Below are positions 8,886 through 17,315 of a stretch of 64,000 nucleotides of DNA, in pieces (position 1 is the first letter of the stretch; each line of letters begins with the position of its first letter). The notes beneath the pieces are model-generated. The model saw only the letters and a list, made by a program, of their open reading frames with translations, did not search any database and had not been told where the DNA came from. Position numbers and translations under genes: made by a program. The DNA lies in assembly GCA_963921345.3 (NCBI GenBank), contig CAWUFE020000006.1, forward strand, positions 186,001-250,000, given 5' to 3'. The DNA is from Hoeflea_A sp963921345. GTDB taxonomy: Bacteria; Pseudomonadota; Alphaproteobacteria; Rhizobiales; Rhizobiaceae.

Positions 8886-10088
8886 TCAGCCGGCCAGGCG
8901 GCCAACGGCGTCGCGGATGTTCTGGCAGGCGCGCATCAGGTCCTGTTCGGACTTGGCAAAGCACAGCCTCAAGTGTCCGGGCGATCCGAACTCACTGCCC
9001 GGCACCAGAGACACGCCCGCGCTCTCCAGCAGATAGAGGCTGAGATCGTTGTCGGTGACGATCCGGTTGCCGTGCGGATCGGTTCTGTCCAGCAGGCCCG
9101 AGCATTCGATAAAGTGGTAGAAGGCCCCTTGCGGACGGGTGAAGGTCAGCCCGTCGATATCGTCGAGCTGTTCGACGATCAGGTCGCGCCGGCGGGCATA
9201 GGCGGCGGTCCAATCGGCGAGAAAATCCTGCGGCCCTTCCAATGCGGCCAATGCCGCCGCCTGGCCGACCGACGAAGCATTGGTCGTCGACTGGCCCTGC
9301 AATTTGGTCATGGCGGCGATCAGGTCGCCCGGTCCCGCGGCAAATCCGATGCGCCACCCCGTCATGGCATAGGATTTGGACACGCCGTTGACGGTCAGAA
9401 TTCGATCCGCAAGATCCGGTGCGACCTCGGCCATGGTTGCAAACTCGGCACCGTCGAAGAGGATTTCCTGATAGATGTCGTCGCACATGACCGCCACCCC
9501 CGGATAGTCGCGAAGGACATCGGCAAGCCCGGCGAGGTCCCCCGCCGAATAGACCGAGCCGGTCGGATTACCCGGCGAATTGAGGATCAGCCAGCGGGTT
9601 CTCGGCGTCATCGCCGACGCCAGCGTTTCGGCGGTCAGCTTGTAGCCCGTTTGCGCGCCGCAACCGACAACCACCGGACGTCCGGCCGCGATCGTCACCA
9701 TATCCGGATAGCTGACCCAGTGCGGAGCCGGAATGACGACTTCGTCATCGGAATTGAGCGTCGCGAGCAGCGCATTGAAGATCAGCTGCTTGGCACCGGT
9801 GCCGACAATGATATCCTCCGCCCGGCAGTCGAGAGCGTTTTGTTCTTCGAACCGCCGGGCAACGGCGTGCCGCAGCTCTGGCGTGCCTGCAACGTCGGTG
9901 TAGCGGGTGGCGCCGCTGCGGGCGGCGTGGAAAGCGGCATCGACAATGTGTGGCGGCGTGTCGAAATCGGGCTCGCCCTCGCCGAGATCGATGACCTCGC
10001 GTCCGGCGGCGCGCATGTCCCTGGCGGCCTGTGACAGGCGGACGGTTCCGGAGACCCGAGCACGGTTCAGTCGGTCGCTGATCTGCAT
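8886..10088 (-). CDS. Class I pyridoxal-phosphate aminotransferase, aspartate-aminotransferase-like
   Basis: The 400-residue protein starts at ATG 10088; a longer frame to 10550 is an artefact over the divergent genes. Class I features are GEGEPDFDTP at the N-terminus, LNSPGNPTGSVY, the D and Y of CDDIYQE, and the cofactor Lys in NGVSKSYAMTGWRIG. The C-terminal Arg that binds substrate carboxylate is in HLRLCFAKS. It begins 22 bp from the palindrome at 10110-10130, which it shares with the divergent formamidase-like genes. It likely moves an amino group to or from the catabolic intermediate. Confidence 0.92.
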   Translation of the reverse strand: MQISDRLNRARVSGTVRLSQAARDMRAAGREVIDLGEGEPDFDTPPHIVDAAFHAARSGATRYTDVAGTPELRHAVARRFEEQNALDCRAEDIIVGTGAKQLIFNALLATLNSDDEVVIPAPHWVSYPDMVTIAAGRPVVVGCGAQTGYKLTAETLASAMTPRTRWLILNSPGNPTGSVYSAGDLAGLADVLRDYPGVAVMCDDIYQEILFDGAEFATMAEVAPDLADRILTVNGVSKSYAMTGWRIGFAAGPGDLIAAMTKLQGQSTTNASSVGQAAALAALEGPQDFLADWTAAYARRRDLIVEQLDDIDGLTFTRPQGAFYHFIECSGLLDRTDPHGNRIVTDNDLSLYLLESAGVSLVPGSEFGSPGHLRLCFAKSEQDLMRACQNIRDAVGRLAG

Positions 10089-10109
10089 TGTGTTTTCGCT
10101 TGCACAATA

Positions 10110-10130
10110 AAATATATGCGTAATATATTT
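10110..10130. promoter_or_regulatory. Palindromic operator, copy 3 of 3
   Basis: AAATATAT (10110-10117), GCGTA, ATATATTT (10123-10130): a perfect inverted repeat with the same arm and spacer lengths as at 1251. It lies between the aminotransferase (start 10088, leftward) and the small formamidase-like subunit (start 10170, rightward), so one bound dimer could control both directions. Confidence 0.75.
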
Positions 10131-10169
10131 TGACAGCAGGCGAATTGTCCAGACGAAAACGACGGAGCC

Positions 10170-10514
10170 ATGATCCGCACCGACCCCGAAACCTCTATCC
10201 ATCAGTGGGACGGATCCCGCATGGACCTGGCGCTCGAATACCGAAACAGCGCGCGGGGGCCGTACAGTCTGGAACTGCAGCGCATTCTCGACCGGATGCG
10301 GACGACCCCGATGAAAGGCCGGTTTGCTTTGATCGTACTGGAGCCCTTCCAGCGTTGGGGGCTCGTGCGGCTCTCCGGTGTTCGCGGCGTGCCGCCCGAA
10401 CCCGTGGACAATGTCACCTACACGTCCATCGCCGACGCAGAATGGGACATCTTCAAGCGCCGCTGGAAGGAACTCACCGGGATCGCCATCGCGGTGGGAA
10501 ACGACGAGACATGA
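10170..10514 (+). CDS. Probable small subunit of an N,N-dimethylformamidase-like enzyme
   Basis: The 114-residue protein is rich in Arg, Trp and Leu and has no signal peptide. The stretch YRNSARGPYSLELQRILDRMRTTPMKG and the closing DIFKRRWKELTG look like a small helical subunit. Its identity rests mainly on context: its TGA overlaps the ATG of the large formamidase-like subunit (ATGA at 10511-10514). Known N,N-dimethylformamidase is built from a small subunit of similar size and a large one. Start ATG 10170 follows GGAG. The match by residues alone is weak. Confidence 0.65.
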   Translation: MIRTDPETSIHQWDGSRMDLALEYRNSARGPYSLELQRILDRMRTTPMKGRFALIVLEPFQRWGLVRLSGVRGVPPEPVDNVTYTSIADAEWDIFKRRWKELTGIAIAVGNDET

Positions 10515-12640
10515 CCAGCACAACCTCTCTGCTGGGCTATGCGCAGCCATGGGTCGCCCACCCGGGAAACACCGTCTCGTTCAAGATATCGAGCAACGGA
10601 CCGGAAACCTGCGACATGACGGTTCACCGGGTGGTTTGCGCCGACATCGATCCGAATGGACCGGGTGCGCAGTTCGAACCGCAGCCCTGGGGCGAGACGA
10701 GGGCATTGCGGGTCTCACACCAGGCCGTCGACGCCGGTTCCCGGGCCCGCGCGGATGGTGCACCCGAGATCAATCCGGCCGAGGGGCTCGATCTGACGCT
10801 GCTTATCTTCCCGACCTTGCGGACCGACCGCCCGCAGGTGGTGTTCAGCTTCGGCACCCTTTCGTTACAGATTACGGCGGATGGCTGTCTTGGCGCTGCC
10901 GCCGGTGCAACCTTCATGGCCCTGGACGCCGAGATCGAGTTGCGACAATGGCACCGAATTCATCTGCGCATCGACGCCGGTGAAATGTCGCTGGTCGCGT
11001 CCCATCTGAGGCCTCGGCCAGACGTCCCTGCCCGCCAATCTTCGCAGACCGTCGTCGCTGACTTCGTTTGGCCCGGGGCGGACACGCCTCTGCTGTTTGC
11101 CGCCGAGCCGGACGATGCCAACGGCATACCCCGCTGCCACTACAACGGCAAGATCGAAGCGCCGCGCCTGGCCACGGCCGGCGGCGAACTGATTGCGGCC
11201 TGGGATTTCTCCCGCGATCAAAGCGCGGCACGGATCCGTGGCCATGGTCCCCATGGCTGCCCGCTCGTCCTGGAAAACACGCCGATGCGCGGCGCCACCG
11301 GCCATCTCTGGGACGGCTCCGTCGACCATTGGGACCTGAACGACACGCACTACGCGGCCATTCACTTCCATGAAGACGACACCACCGATTGCCGCTGGGA
11401 AACAACCTGTTCAGTGACCATCCCGGCAGGGACCCGGTCCGGGTTCTACATTGCCCGGCTGTCGAGCCTGGGCGTGGAGAGCGATATCTCCTTCTTCGTC
11501 TCCGCCGAGACCGGAAGACCGCGTTCGAAAATCCTATTCCTGGTCCCGACGGCGACCTACCAGGCCTATGCCAACACCCATATCAAGTTCGACAGCGCCA
11601 ACACCGAAAACCTCTATGAGGCGCCGATGGCGCTCAGCGAGGACGAGCTCTATCTCAACAGTCACCGCGAACTCGGCCTGTCGCTTTACGACACCCACAG
11701 CGACGGTTCAGGGGTGATCTATGCCGGCACGCGACGGCCCATGCTGAACGCCCGGCCCGGCCTCTACACCTTCAACTACGTCAACGACACACACATCGTG
11801 AAATGGCTCGAACTCAAGGGTTACGACTACGATATCGCCACGGATGAGGATCTGCACCGCGACGGGACAGCGCTCCTCGAACCCTACCCGGTCGTGATCA
11901 CCGGTTCGCATCCGGAATACTACTCGACACCCATGTGGGACGCGCTCGACGCCTATCAGCAGGGCGGCGGACGCCACATGTATCTCGGCGGCAACGGCTT
12001 CTACTGGCGCATTGCCTGGTCGGACGACCACCCCGAGACCATCGAAAACCGCCGGGGCATCTCCGGTGTGCGCACCTGGGAGGGCGAACCCGGCGAGCAC
12101 ATGCTGAGCTTCAGCGGCGAACCGGGCGGTCTCTGGCGGACCCATGGCCGCGCACCGCAGCAACTGGTCGGCAATGGTTTCAGCTCGACGCTGTTCGTTC
12201 GCTCCACCGGGTTCCGGCGCAAAGCGACCGATGACGCCGCGGCGTACGGTTTCGTTTTCGAGGGCATCAATTCGCAGACGATCGGAGATTTTGGATATCG
12301 CGGCGGCGGATGCGTCGGGCTGGAAATCGACCGCTGGGACCCCGATCTGGGCTCGCCGGCGAATTCCGTGATCCTGGCAACCTCGGAAGGCATTGACGCC
12401 GGCGGCCTGCTGAGCGGCGAGGAATACGTCACCACGACCCGCATGCTGGATGGCGGCCAGAACGCCAATGTGCGCGCCGACATGGTGATCTTCACCACCG
12501 GAAACGGCGGAGCCGTGTGGTCGACCGGATCCATCGCCTGGGCCACTTCGCTTTTGTGGAACGGCGGTGCCAACCCGGTGTCCCAGGTCACCGAAAACGT
12601 TCTGCGGCGCTTTCTGGACCCGCAGCCGCTGGACGACTGA
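10511..12640 (+). CDS. N,N-dimethylformamidase large-subunit-family protein
   Basis: The 709-residue protein starts at ATG 10511; the open frame upstream overlaps the small subunit and is not used. The N-terminal half is beta-rich, with a lectin/LamG-like part. The C-terminal half has the formamidase-type segments TATYQAYAN (Tyr350), LYDTHSDGSG (Tyr393) and TGSHPEYYS (Glu469). The characterised Paracoccus enzyme uses an iron site of two Tyr and one Glu; these three residues occur in the same order with similar spacing, so I propose them as ligands. It should hydrolyse a small amide or formamide. The native substrate is unknown. Confidence 0.82.
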   Translation: MTSTTSLLGYAQPWVAHPGNTVSFKISSNGPETCDMTVHRVVCADIDPNGPGAQFEPQPWGETRALRVSHQAVDAGSRARADGAPEINPAEGLDLTLLIFPTLRTDRPQVVFSFGTLSLQITADGCLGAAAGATFMALDAEIELRQWHRIHLRIDAGEMSLVASHLRPRPDVPARQSSQTVVADFVWPGADTPLLFAAEPDDANGIPRCHYNGKIEAPRLATAGGELIAAWDFSRDQSAARIRGHGPHGCPLVLENTPMRGATGHLWDGSVDHWDLNDTHYAAIHFHEDDTTDCRWETTCSVTIPAGTRSGFYIARLSSLGVESDISFFVSAETGRPRSKILFLVPTATYQAYANTHIKFDSANTENLYEAPMALSEDELYLNSHRELGLSLYDTHSDGSGVIYAGTRRPMLNARPGLYTFNYVNDTHIVKWLELKGYDYDIATDEDLHRDGTALLEPYPVVITGSHPEYYSTPMWDALDAYQQGGGRHMYLGGNGFYWRIAWSDDHPETIENRRGISGVRTWEGEPGEHMLSFSGEPGGLWRTHGRAPQQLVGNGFSSTLFVRSTGFRRKATDDAAAYGFVFEGINSQTIGDFGYRGGGCVGLEIDRWDPDLGSPANSVILATSEGIDAGGLLSGEEYVTTTRMLDGGQNANVRADMVIFTTGNGGAVWSTGSIAWATSLLWNGGANPVSQVTENVLRRFLDPQPLDD

Positions 12641-12679
12641 TACCCGCTGCCACCGACCTGCAATAGCTGCGCGGCGATC

Positions 12680-14182
12680 TCACCGCACGCTGACCCGCGT
12701 CACGAGCCCCTTGTCTTTGCCTGCCTCGGTCGCAATGTAGAAAACGTCGTCTCTGCCGACAAAGATGTGGCCCACGGTCGGAAGCGTGGCGGCCACTTTG
12801 GTCCGGGCGAGCTCCGCGCCGGTTTCGAGATCGAGGACAATGAGGAAAAAGGCGCAGTCTTTCCCGCCGTCGTCGCAGCGGCGATGGTCCATGTAGACGT
12901 GCCCCCGGTCGGCCGCTACTGCCGGACCGGCCGACATCAGGTATTGGTCGCGCTCCCAGATTCTGCGCAGAGACCCGTCGCGACCGAGTTGCCAACCGGC
13001 AACAACACCGTTGATCGCATCCTGGGCGATGAAAATGCCGGACTTGAACGGGTCGCCGGAAACACCCGAAAAGGTGCCGCCCGGCTTTGGCGCCGATACG
13101 GCTTGTCGGCTCTTGAGCGGCTGCGTAGTGTCGGCGGTCGACTTGGCGTAAATCTTCAGCGGCTCGGTCACGCCGTAGATGATCGTATCGTTGCTGGAGA
13201 AGACGACCGTATCGTAATCGCCCATATAGGCCATTGCCGGCCCCTGCGTCGAACCGTCTCCGCGGGTGCGATAGGTTTCCGCCCAGGCCTCGTCCAGCGT
13301 GAACCCGTCGTCGGAAACGACGTAGCGCAAGGTCTCGGTCGGGCCGGGCAAGTAGACATATTCCGTTTCGCCCTGCAGCGCGACCGACATGCGGCTCGTG
13401 CCCGCCTTGACCTCGCTTTGCGTGCGGATGCTCAGGTCCGACGTATCGACGGAGATCATCAGTCCGGTCGTCGTCCTTCCCGAGAAGTCGGCCATCTTGA
13501 GGATGATGTCGCCGTTCCGTGGAGAAACCTGCAGGCCGTTATAGGTGGTGAAGAAGGTCGTAAAGAAATGGTCCGCATGAAGCAGAGGCAGGCTGACGGA
13601 CCTCGTGATCGTCAGGGTTTCCGGGTCGATCTCGAAGAGCGTGGAAGTTGCCACCACGTAGAGTTTGCCGTTTTCGTGGGCAACGAGGCCGCCGACATAG
13701 TTGATCGACGGGCCCTTCGGGAGCTTGAGCGTCCTGACCTTCATGGTCGCAGTATCGATCCTCGAAACGGACGGCAGCACGGAGTCGGTTTTGACATAGT
13801 GTGTGATGGCCTTCGCGACGACGTCCGCCATCGCGGCCAATCCCGTGTGCGGCGTGTTGCCCAGATAGGCGTCGGTGAACAATTCCAGCATGAACGGGCT
13901 GCCACCCAACACGAAGACGGTTTCATCGTCATAGGTGATCCCGAAGAAGGGCGCTGGCGGTACTTCCGCCGTCGCGGTCGCGAGGTCTGCGCTATTGACG
14001 CCAGTGGGCAGACCCGCATCGACTGCCGAACCCGTTCGCCAAAGGTCGGCTGCCGGCGCCGGCCAGGTCGTGTCGCGCAGGCCTGACGTGTGACTGCGGA
14101 GCGGTTCCATGGAAAAGGAAAGGCCGGAACCCGAAAGAACCAGCAAAGCGGTCAACAGCAGTGAAATCGATGTGGTTTTCAA
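12680..14182 (-). CDS. Secreted beta-propeller-like protein of unknown function
   Basis: The frame opens at TTG 14182, giving a signal peptide (TSISLLLTALLVLSGSGLSFS) that a later ATG would remove; the start is therefore TTG by inference. The 500-residue product has repeated strand-turn units such as NGKLYVVATSTLFEIDPETLTITRSVSL and RDDVFYIATEAGKDKG, as in WD40/PQQ-like propellers. It has four cysteines, two of them in DHRRCDDGGKDCAFF. It converges with the formamidase gene (39-bp gap) and stands alone otherwise. I do not recognise a specific family. Confidence 0.7.
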   Translation of the reverse strand: MKTTSISLLLTALLVLSGSGLSFSMEPLRSHTSGLRDTTWPAPAADLWRTGSAVDAGLPTGVNSADLATATAEVPPAPFFGITYDDETVFVLGGSPFMLELFTDAYLGNTPHTGLAAMADVVAKAITHYVKTDSVLPSVSRIDTATMKVRTLKLPKGPSINYVGGLVAHENGKLYVVATSTLFEIDPETLTITRSVSLPLLHADHFFTTFFTTYNGLQVSPRNGDIILKMADFSGRTTTGLMISVDTSDLSIRTQSEVKAGTSRMSVALQGETEYVYLPGPTETLRYVVSDDGFTLDEAWAETYRTRGDGSTQGPAMAYMGDYDTVVFSSNDTIIYGVTEPLKIYAKSTADTTQPLKSRQAVSAPKPGGTFSGVSGDPFKSGIFIAQDAINGVVAGWQLGRDGSLRRIWERDQYLMSAGPAVAADRGHVYMDHRRCDDGGKDCAFFLIVLDLETGAELARTKVAATLPTVGHIFVGRDDVFYIATEAGKDKGLVTRVSVR

Positions 14183-14421
14183 GAGCCCTGTCCTTCTCGG
14201 CCTCGTTCATGGTGTCGCGGTGCCGTTGGGCACGGCATTGCGTCATGCCGTTCCGACATCTTGAAGGGATCATATTTCGCGCCGATGAACGATGGGAAGT
14301 CCGGTCTCCCGATAACTGCCATGCCCGGCACGACCGATGGATGGATTTTGCCCCGTGTTAGTGAGTTGCGGCACCGGCAAGCCGCCCTATTATCTCGGAG
14401 ACGACAATGTGGGGAACCTGA

Positions 14422-16050
14422 ATGGAAAGCCTTGCTGACGATCTTGCCACGCTGGTTAGCAAACGGCTCGAACCCGAGCATGTCCGGGCCTTGGAAGAAA
14501 TCGGCCAAAGCGTCGAGTTCGCCGCTGGAGAGAATATCTTCGCCGTGGGCGATGCCCAGGATTTTTTCTACCTCATCGAGGACGGCAAGGTCGATGTGAT
14601 CAATCCGATCACCAATCGCCCGTTCAACTTCAGCACCATGGGACCGGGCGAGTTCATCGGCGAGATCGACTTCCTGTCGGGCGGACGGGCTCAGGTCGAC
14701 ATCCGTGCCGCTACCGATGTCCGTCTCCTGCGGGTGCCCCGGCAGAAAATGTTCGAGCTGATGTCACGGGTGCCGGAACTCTCAGACATCATCGTCTCGG
14801 TTTTCGCCGCCCGGCGCCGCTACATGATCGAAAACAATCTTCTGGGCATAACCCTGCTGGGCGGCGAGGCCGATCGCGACGTCCGCAGGATCGCCGACTT
14901 CGCCAACCGCAATCGCATCCCCGCCCGCCAGGTGGCGCTCGGGTCGCCCGAGGCGGCGGATATCGCCAACCAATGCGGATTGGATCCGGCGCATCCCGCC
15001 GTCATCCTCGGACCGTCCATTGCGCTGCAGAACCCGACGCCGAGACAGGTCGCAGCCTATTTCGGGCTCGACACCACGCTGTCGGCGGACCGTGTCTACG
15101 ATGTGCTGATTGTCGGCGGCGGTCCGGCCGGCATTGCCGCCGGCGTCTATGCCGGTGCCGAGGGACTGAAAGCCCTGGTGACCGAAGATCTGGCGATAGG
15201 CGGCCAAGCCGGTTCCTCCAGCCGGATCGAGAACTATATGGGCTTTCCCACTGGCATTTCCGGCGCCGATCTGTGCTGGCGCGGCGAAGTGCAGGCGATG
15301 AAATTCGGCACGCGGTTTGCGGTTCCGCGCCACGCCGCCACCGTTTCGGAAGAGCCGGACGGTGTTTTCCGGATTTCCCTGGAGGATGGCGAGCAGGTCC
15401 GCGCCCGGTCGATCGTGGTTTCGACCGGCGTGCAGTACCGCAGGCTCGCCGTCGACGGGTTGCAGGAATTCGAGGGCGCCGGGGTCTACTACGCCGCGAC
15501 CGATCTCGAGGCGCGCTACTGCAGGAACACCGAGGTCGTCGTCATCGGCGGCGGCAATTCCGCCGGCCAGGCGGCGATGTTCCTCAGCCGCTGCGCGCCT
15601 CATGTGCACATGCTCATCAGAGGCGCGTCACTGGCGAGTTCCATGTCCGATTACCTGCGCAACCGGCTCGAAAGCGATCCCGCCATCACCCTCCACACGC
15701 ATTCGCAGCTGTCGGCATGCTACGGGGACGGATTTCTGGATCGCGTGACGATCCACAATGCCGAGGATGGCAGCGACTGGCAGCTCGATACCAGCGCTGT
15801 GTTCGTCATGGTCGGCGCGGCGCCCAACACCGATTGGCTGTCCGGTTGTGTCGAACTTGACGACAAGGGCTTCGTGAAGACCGGCCGCGAGGCCGGCGCC
15901 GCATCGATCTACGGAACGTCCCACCCCGGCATCTTCGCCGTCGGTGACGTCCGTTCGGGTTCGGTCAAGCGGGTGGCCTCGGCAGTCGGCGAGGGCTCCG
16001 TGGTGATCAGCCGCGTATGGTCCTACCTGCAGGAAAGCGGCGGAAACTAG
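14422..16050 (+). CDS. Cyclic-nucleotide-binding domain fused to thioredoxin-reductase-like flavoprotein
   Basis: The 542-residue protein has an N-terminal cNMP-binding/CRP-type beta-roll (about residues 20-135, with FYLIEDGKVDV and GPGEFIGEIDFLSGG). A linker follows, then a thioredoxin-reductase-like module from about residue 225 with FAD motif VGGGPAGIAAGVYAG, GGQAG and NAD motif IGGGNSAGQAA. The C-terminal FAD motif GIFAVGDVRSG is present. The CxxC redox pair normally in the NAD domain is missing: that place reads GVYYAATDLEARYC. It may be a ligand-gated NAD(P)H oxidoreductase using another acceptor. No operon partner is visible. Confidence 0.88.
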   Translation: MESLADDLATLVSKRLEPEHVRALEEIGQSVEFAAGENIFAVGDAQDFFYLIEDGKVDVINPITNRPFNFSTMGPGEFIGEIDFLSGGRAQVDIRAATDVRLLRVPRQKMFELMSRVPELSDIIVSVFAARRRYMIENNLLGITLLGGEADRDVRRIADFANRNRIPARQVALGSPEAADIANQCGLDPAHPAVILGPSIALQNPTPRQVAAYFGLDTTLSADRVYDVLIVGGGPAGIAAGVYAGAEGLKALVTEDLAIGGQAGSSSRIENYMGFPTGISGADLCWRGEVQAMKFGTRFAVPRHAATVSEEPDGVFRISLEDGEQVRARSIVVSTGVQYRRLAVDGLQEFEGAGVYYAATDLEARYCRNTEVVVIGGGNSAGQAAMFLSRCAPHVHMLIRGASLASSMSDYLRNRLESDPAITLHTHSQLSACYGDGFLDRVTIHNAEDGSDWQLDTSAVFVMVGAAPNTDWLSGCVELDDKGFVKTGREAGAASIYGTSHPGIFAVGDVRSGSVKRVASAVGEGSVVISRVWSYLQESGGN

Positions 16051-16154
16051 CGCCGGGCTGTCCGCCTGCTGGCCTGGTTTGACCGCGCGGGTCGATAGTT
16101 TGTCAGAATACGGTCTCGATCGTCGGCAACCGGGTCGGTCTTTGCCAGCCGTCG

Positions 16155-17312
16155 CTAGCCTTTCACCGCACCTGCCGTGAGACCCGACACGATCTGCCGC
16201 TGGAACACCAGCACCAGCACGAACAGCGGCGCCGTGATCGAGACGGCGGCGGCGATGGCCTGCACCTCGTCGGACGCCGTGGTTTCGCGGTTGAACATGC
16301 CGGCGATCGCCGGGACCATGGTCATGTTCTGGCCGTCGAGCAGCAGCGACGTGACCAGGAAATCGTTATAGGCCAGCAGGAAGCTGAACAGCCCGGCGGT
16401 GATGACGCCCGGCCACATGACCGGCATGATGACCCGACGGAAGGCCTGGAAATGACTGCAACCGTCGACACGGGCGGCTTCGTCCAGCTCGGCCGGGATA
16501 TTGTGGAAGAACGAGCGCAGCATCCAGATGGTGAAAGGTTGGTTGATCGACACCAGCACGACGATCACCGCCCAGGGCTCGCCATAAAGCGTCGGCGCGG
16601 CGTCGCCCAAGATGGGACGCAGGATCTCCGCCGACTTGATGAACACGGGCAGATAGCCCGCCACCAGCACCGAGTGCGGCAGCGCCCGGAAGATCAGGGC
16701 GATGATCAGCAGCCAGAAGGCCAAATCGGTCCCGGAACGCGCCAGGCCGTAGCCGGCCAGCGTGCCGATGGTCAGCGATATCATCACCACGCCAGCCGTC
16801 ACCAGCATCGAGTTGCCGAAATTGCGGGTGAAATTGCGGTCGATCCACACCGCCTGGTAATGCTCGGTGGTCAGCCCCAGCACGTCCTGTCCGAGCGGCC
16901 CAACCATCGGCTTGACGACTTCCATCACGCCCGGGAACACGGAGAAATACAGGATCAGCGTGCCGATCGCGAAGCCGATCGAGGCCAGCAGCCAGCCGAA
17001 GGCGGTCATGCCGGGCGGCGTGAACCGGTCGACCTGGCGCGGCAGCCAGCCCCGCGCCGCGCGGATCAGCAGCCAGGCGAGCACCGCGCCGAAGCCGATT
17101 TCGACCAGCGACAGGCCGTTGCCGAGGTCGCGTGTGTCAGGACCGACAATCACGTCGAACGGATTCGACGAAAACGCGTCGAACGGCGTCTTGAACGACA
17201 TGATCGTGATCCACAGGATCGGGAACGCGGCGACGACGCACCACAGCGTCAGAAAGCCGTTCGACAGGAGTTTCAGGCGCAGCGGCGCCTGCAGGGCCTT
17301 CGGCACGCTCAT
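16155..17312 (-). CDS. ABC sugar-type transporter permease, MalG-like
   Basis: The 385-residue inner-membrane permease carries the EAA loop EAARVDGCSHFQAFRRVIMP about 80 residues from the end, which docks on the ATPase. It is about 100 residues longer than usual MalG-type subunits. The extra part lies between the first membrane helix and the conserved core (about residues 55-150) and holds two more hydrophobic segments. It is the last gene of the five-gene importer operon, 3 bp after the MalF-like partner. Confidence 0.92.
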   Translation of the reverse strand: MSVPKALQAPLRLKLLSNGFLTLWCVVAAFPILWITIMSFKTPFDAFSSNPFDVIVGPDTRDLGNGLSLVEIGFGAVLAWLLIRAARGWLPRQVDRFTPPGMTAFGWLLASIGFAIGTLILYFSVFPGVMEVVKPMVGPLGQDVLGLTTEHYQAVWIDRNFTRNFGNSMLVTAGVVMISLTIGTLAGYGLARSGTDLAFWLLIIALIFRALPHSVLVAGYLPVFIKSAEILRPILGDAAPTLYGEPWAVIVVLVSINQPFTIWMLRSFFHNIPAELDEAARVDGCSHFQAFRRVIMPVMWPGVITAGLFSFLLAYNDFLVTSLLLDGQNMTMVPAIAGMFNRETTASDEVQAIAAAVSITAPLFVLVLVFQRQIVSGLTAGAVKG

Positions 17313-17315
17313 CGA

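Noticed and set aside
10089..10550. N-terminal extension of the aminotransferase
   Set aside because: The extension overlaps the divergent small formamidase subunit and the palindromic operator; the family start is at 10088.
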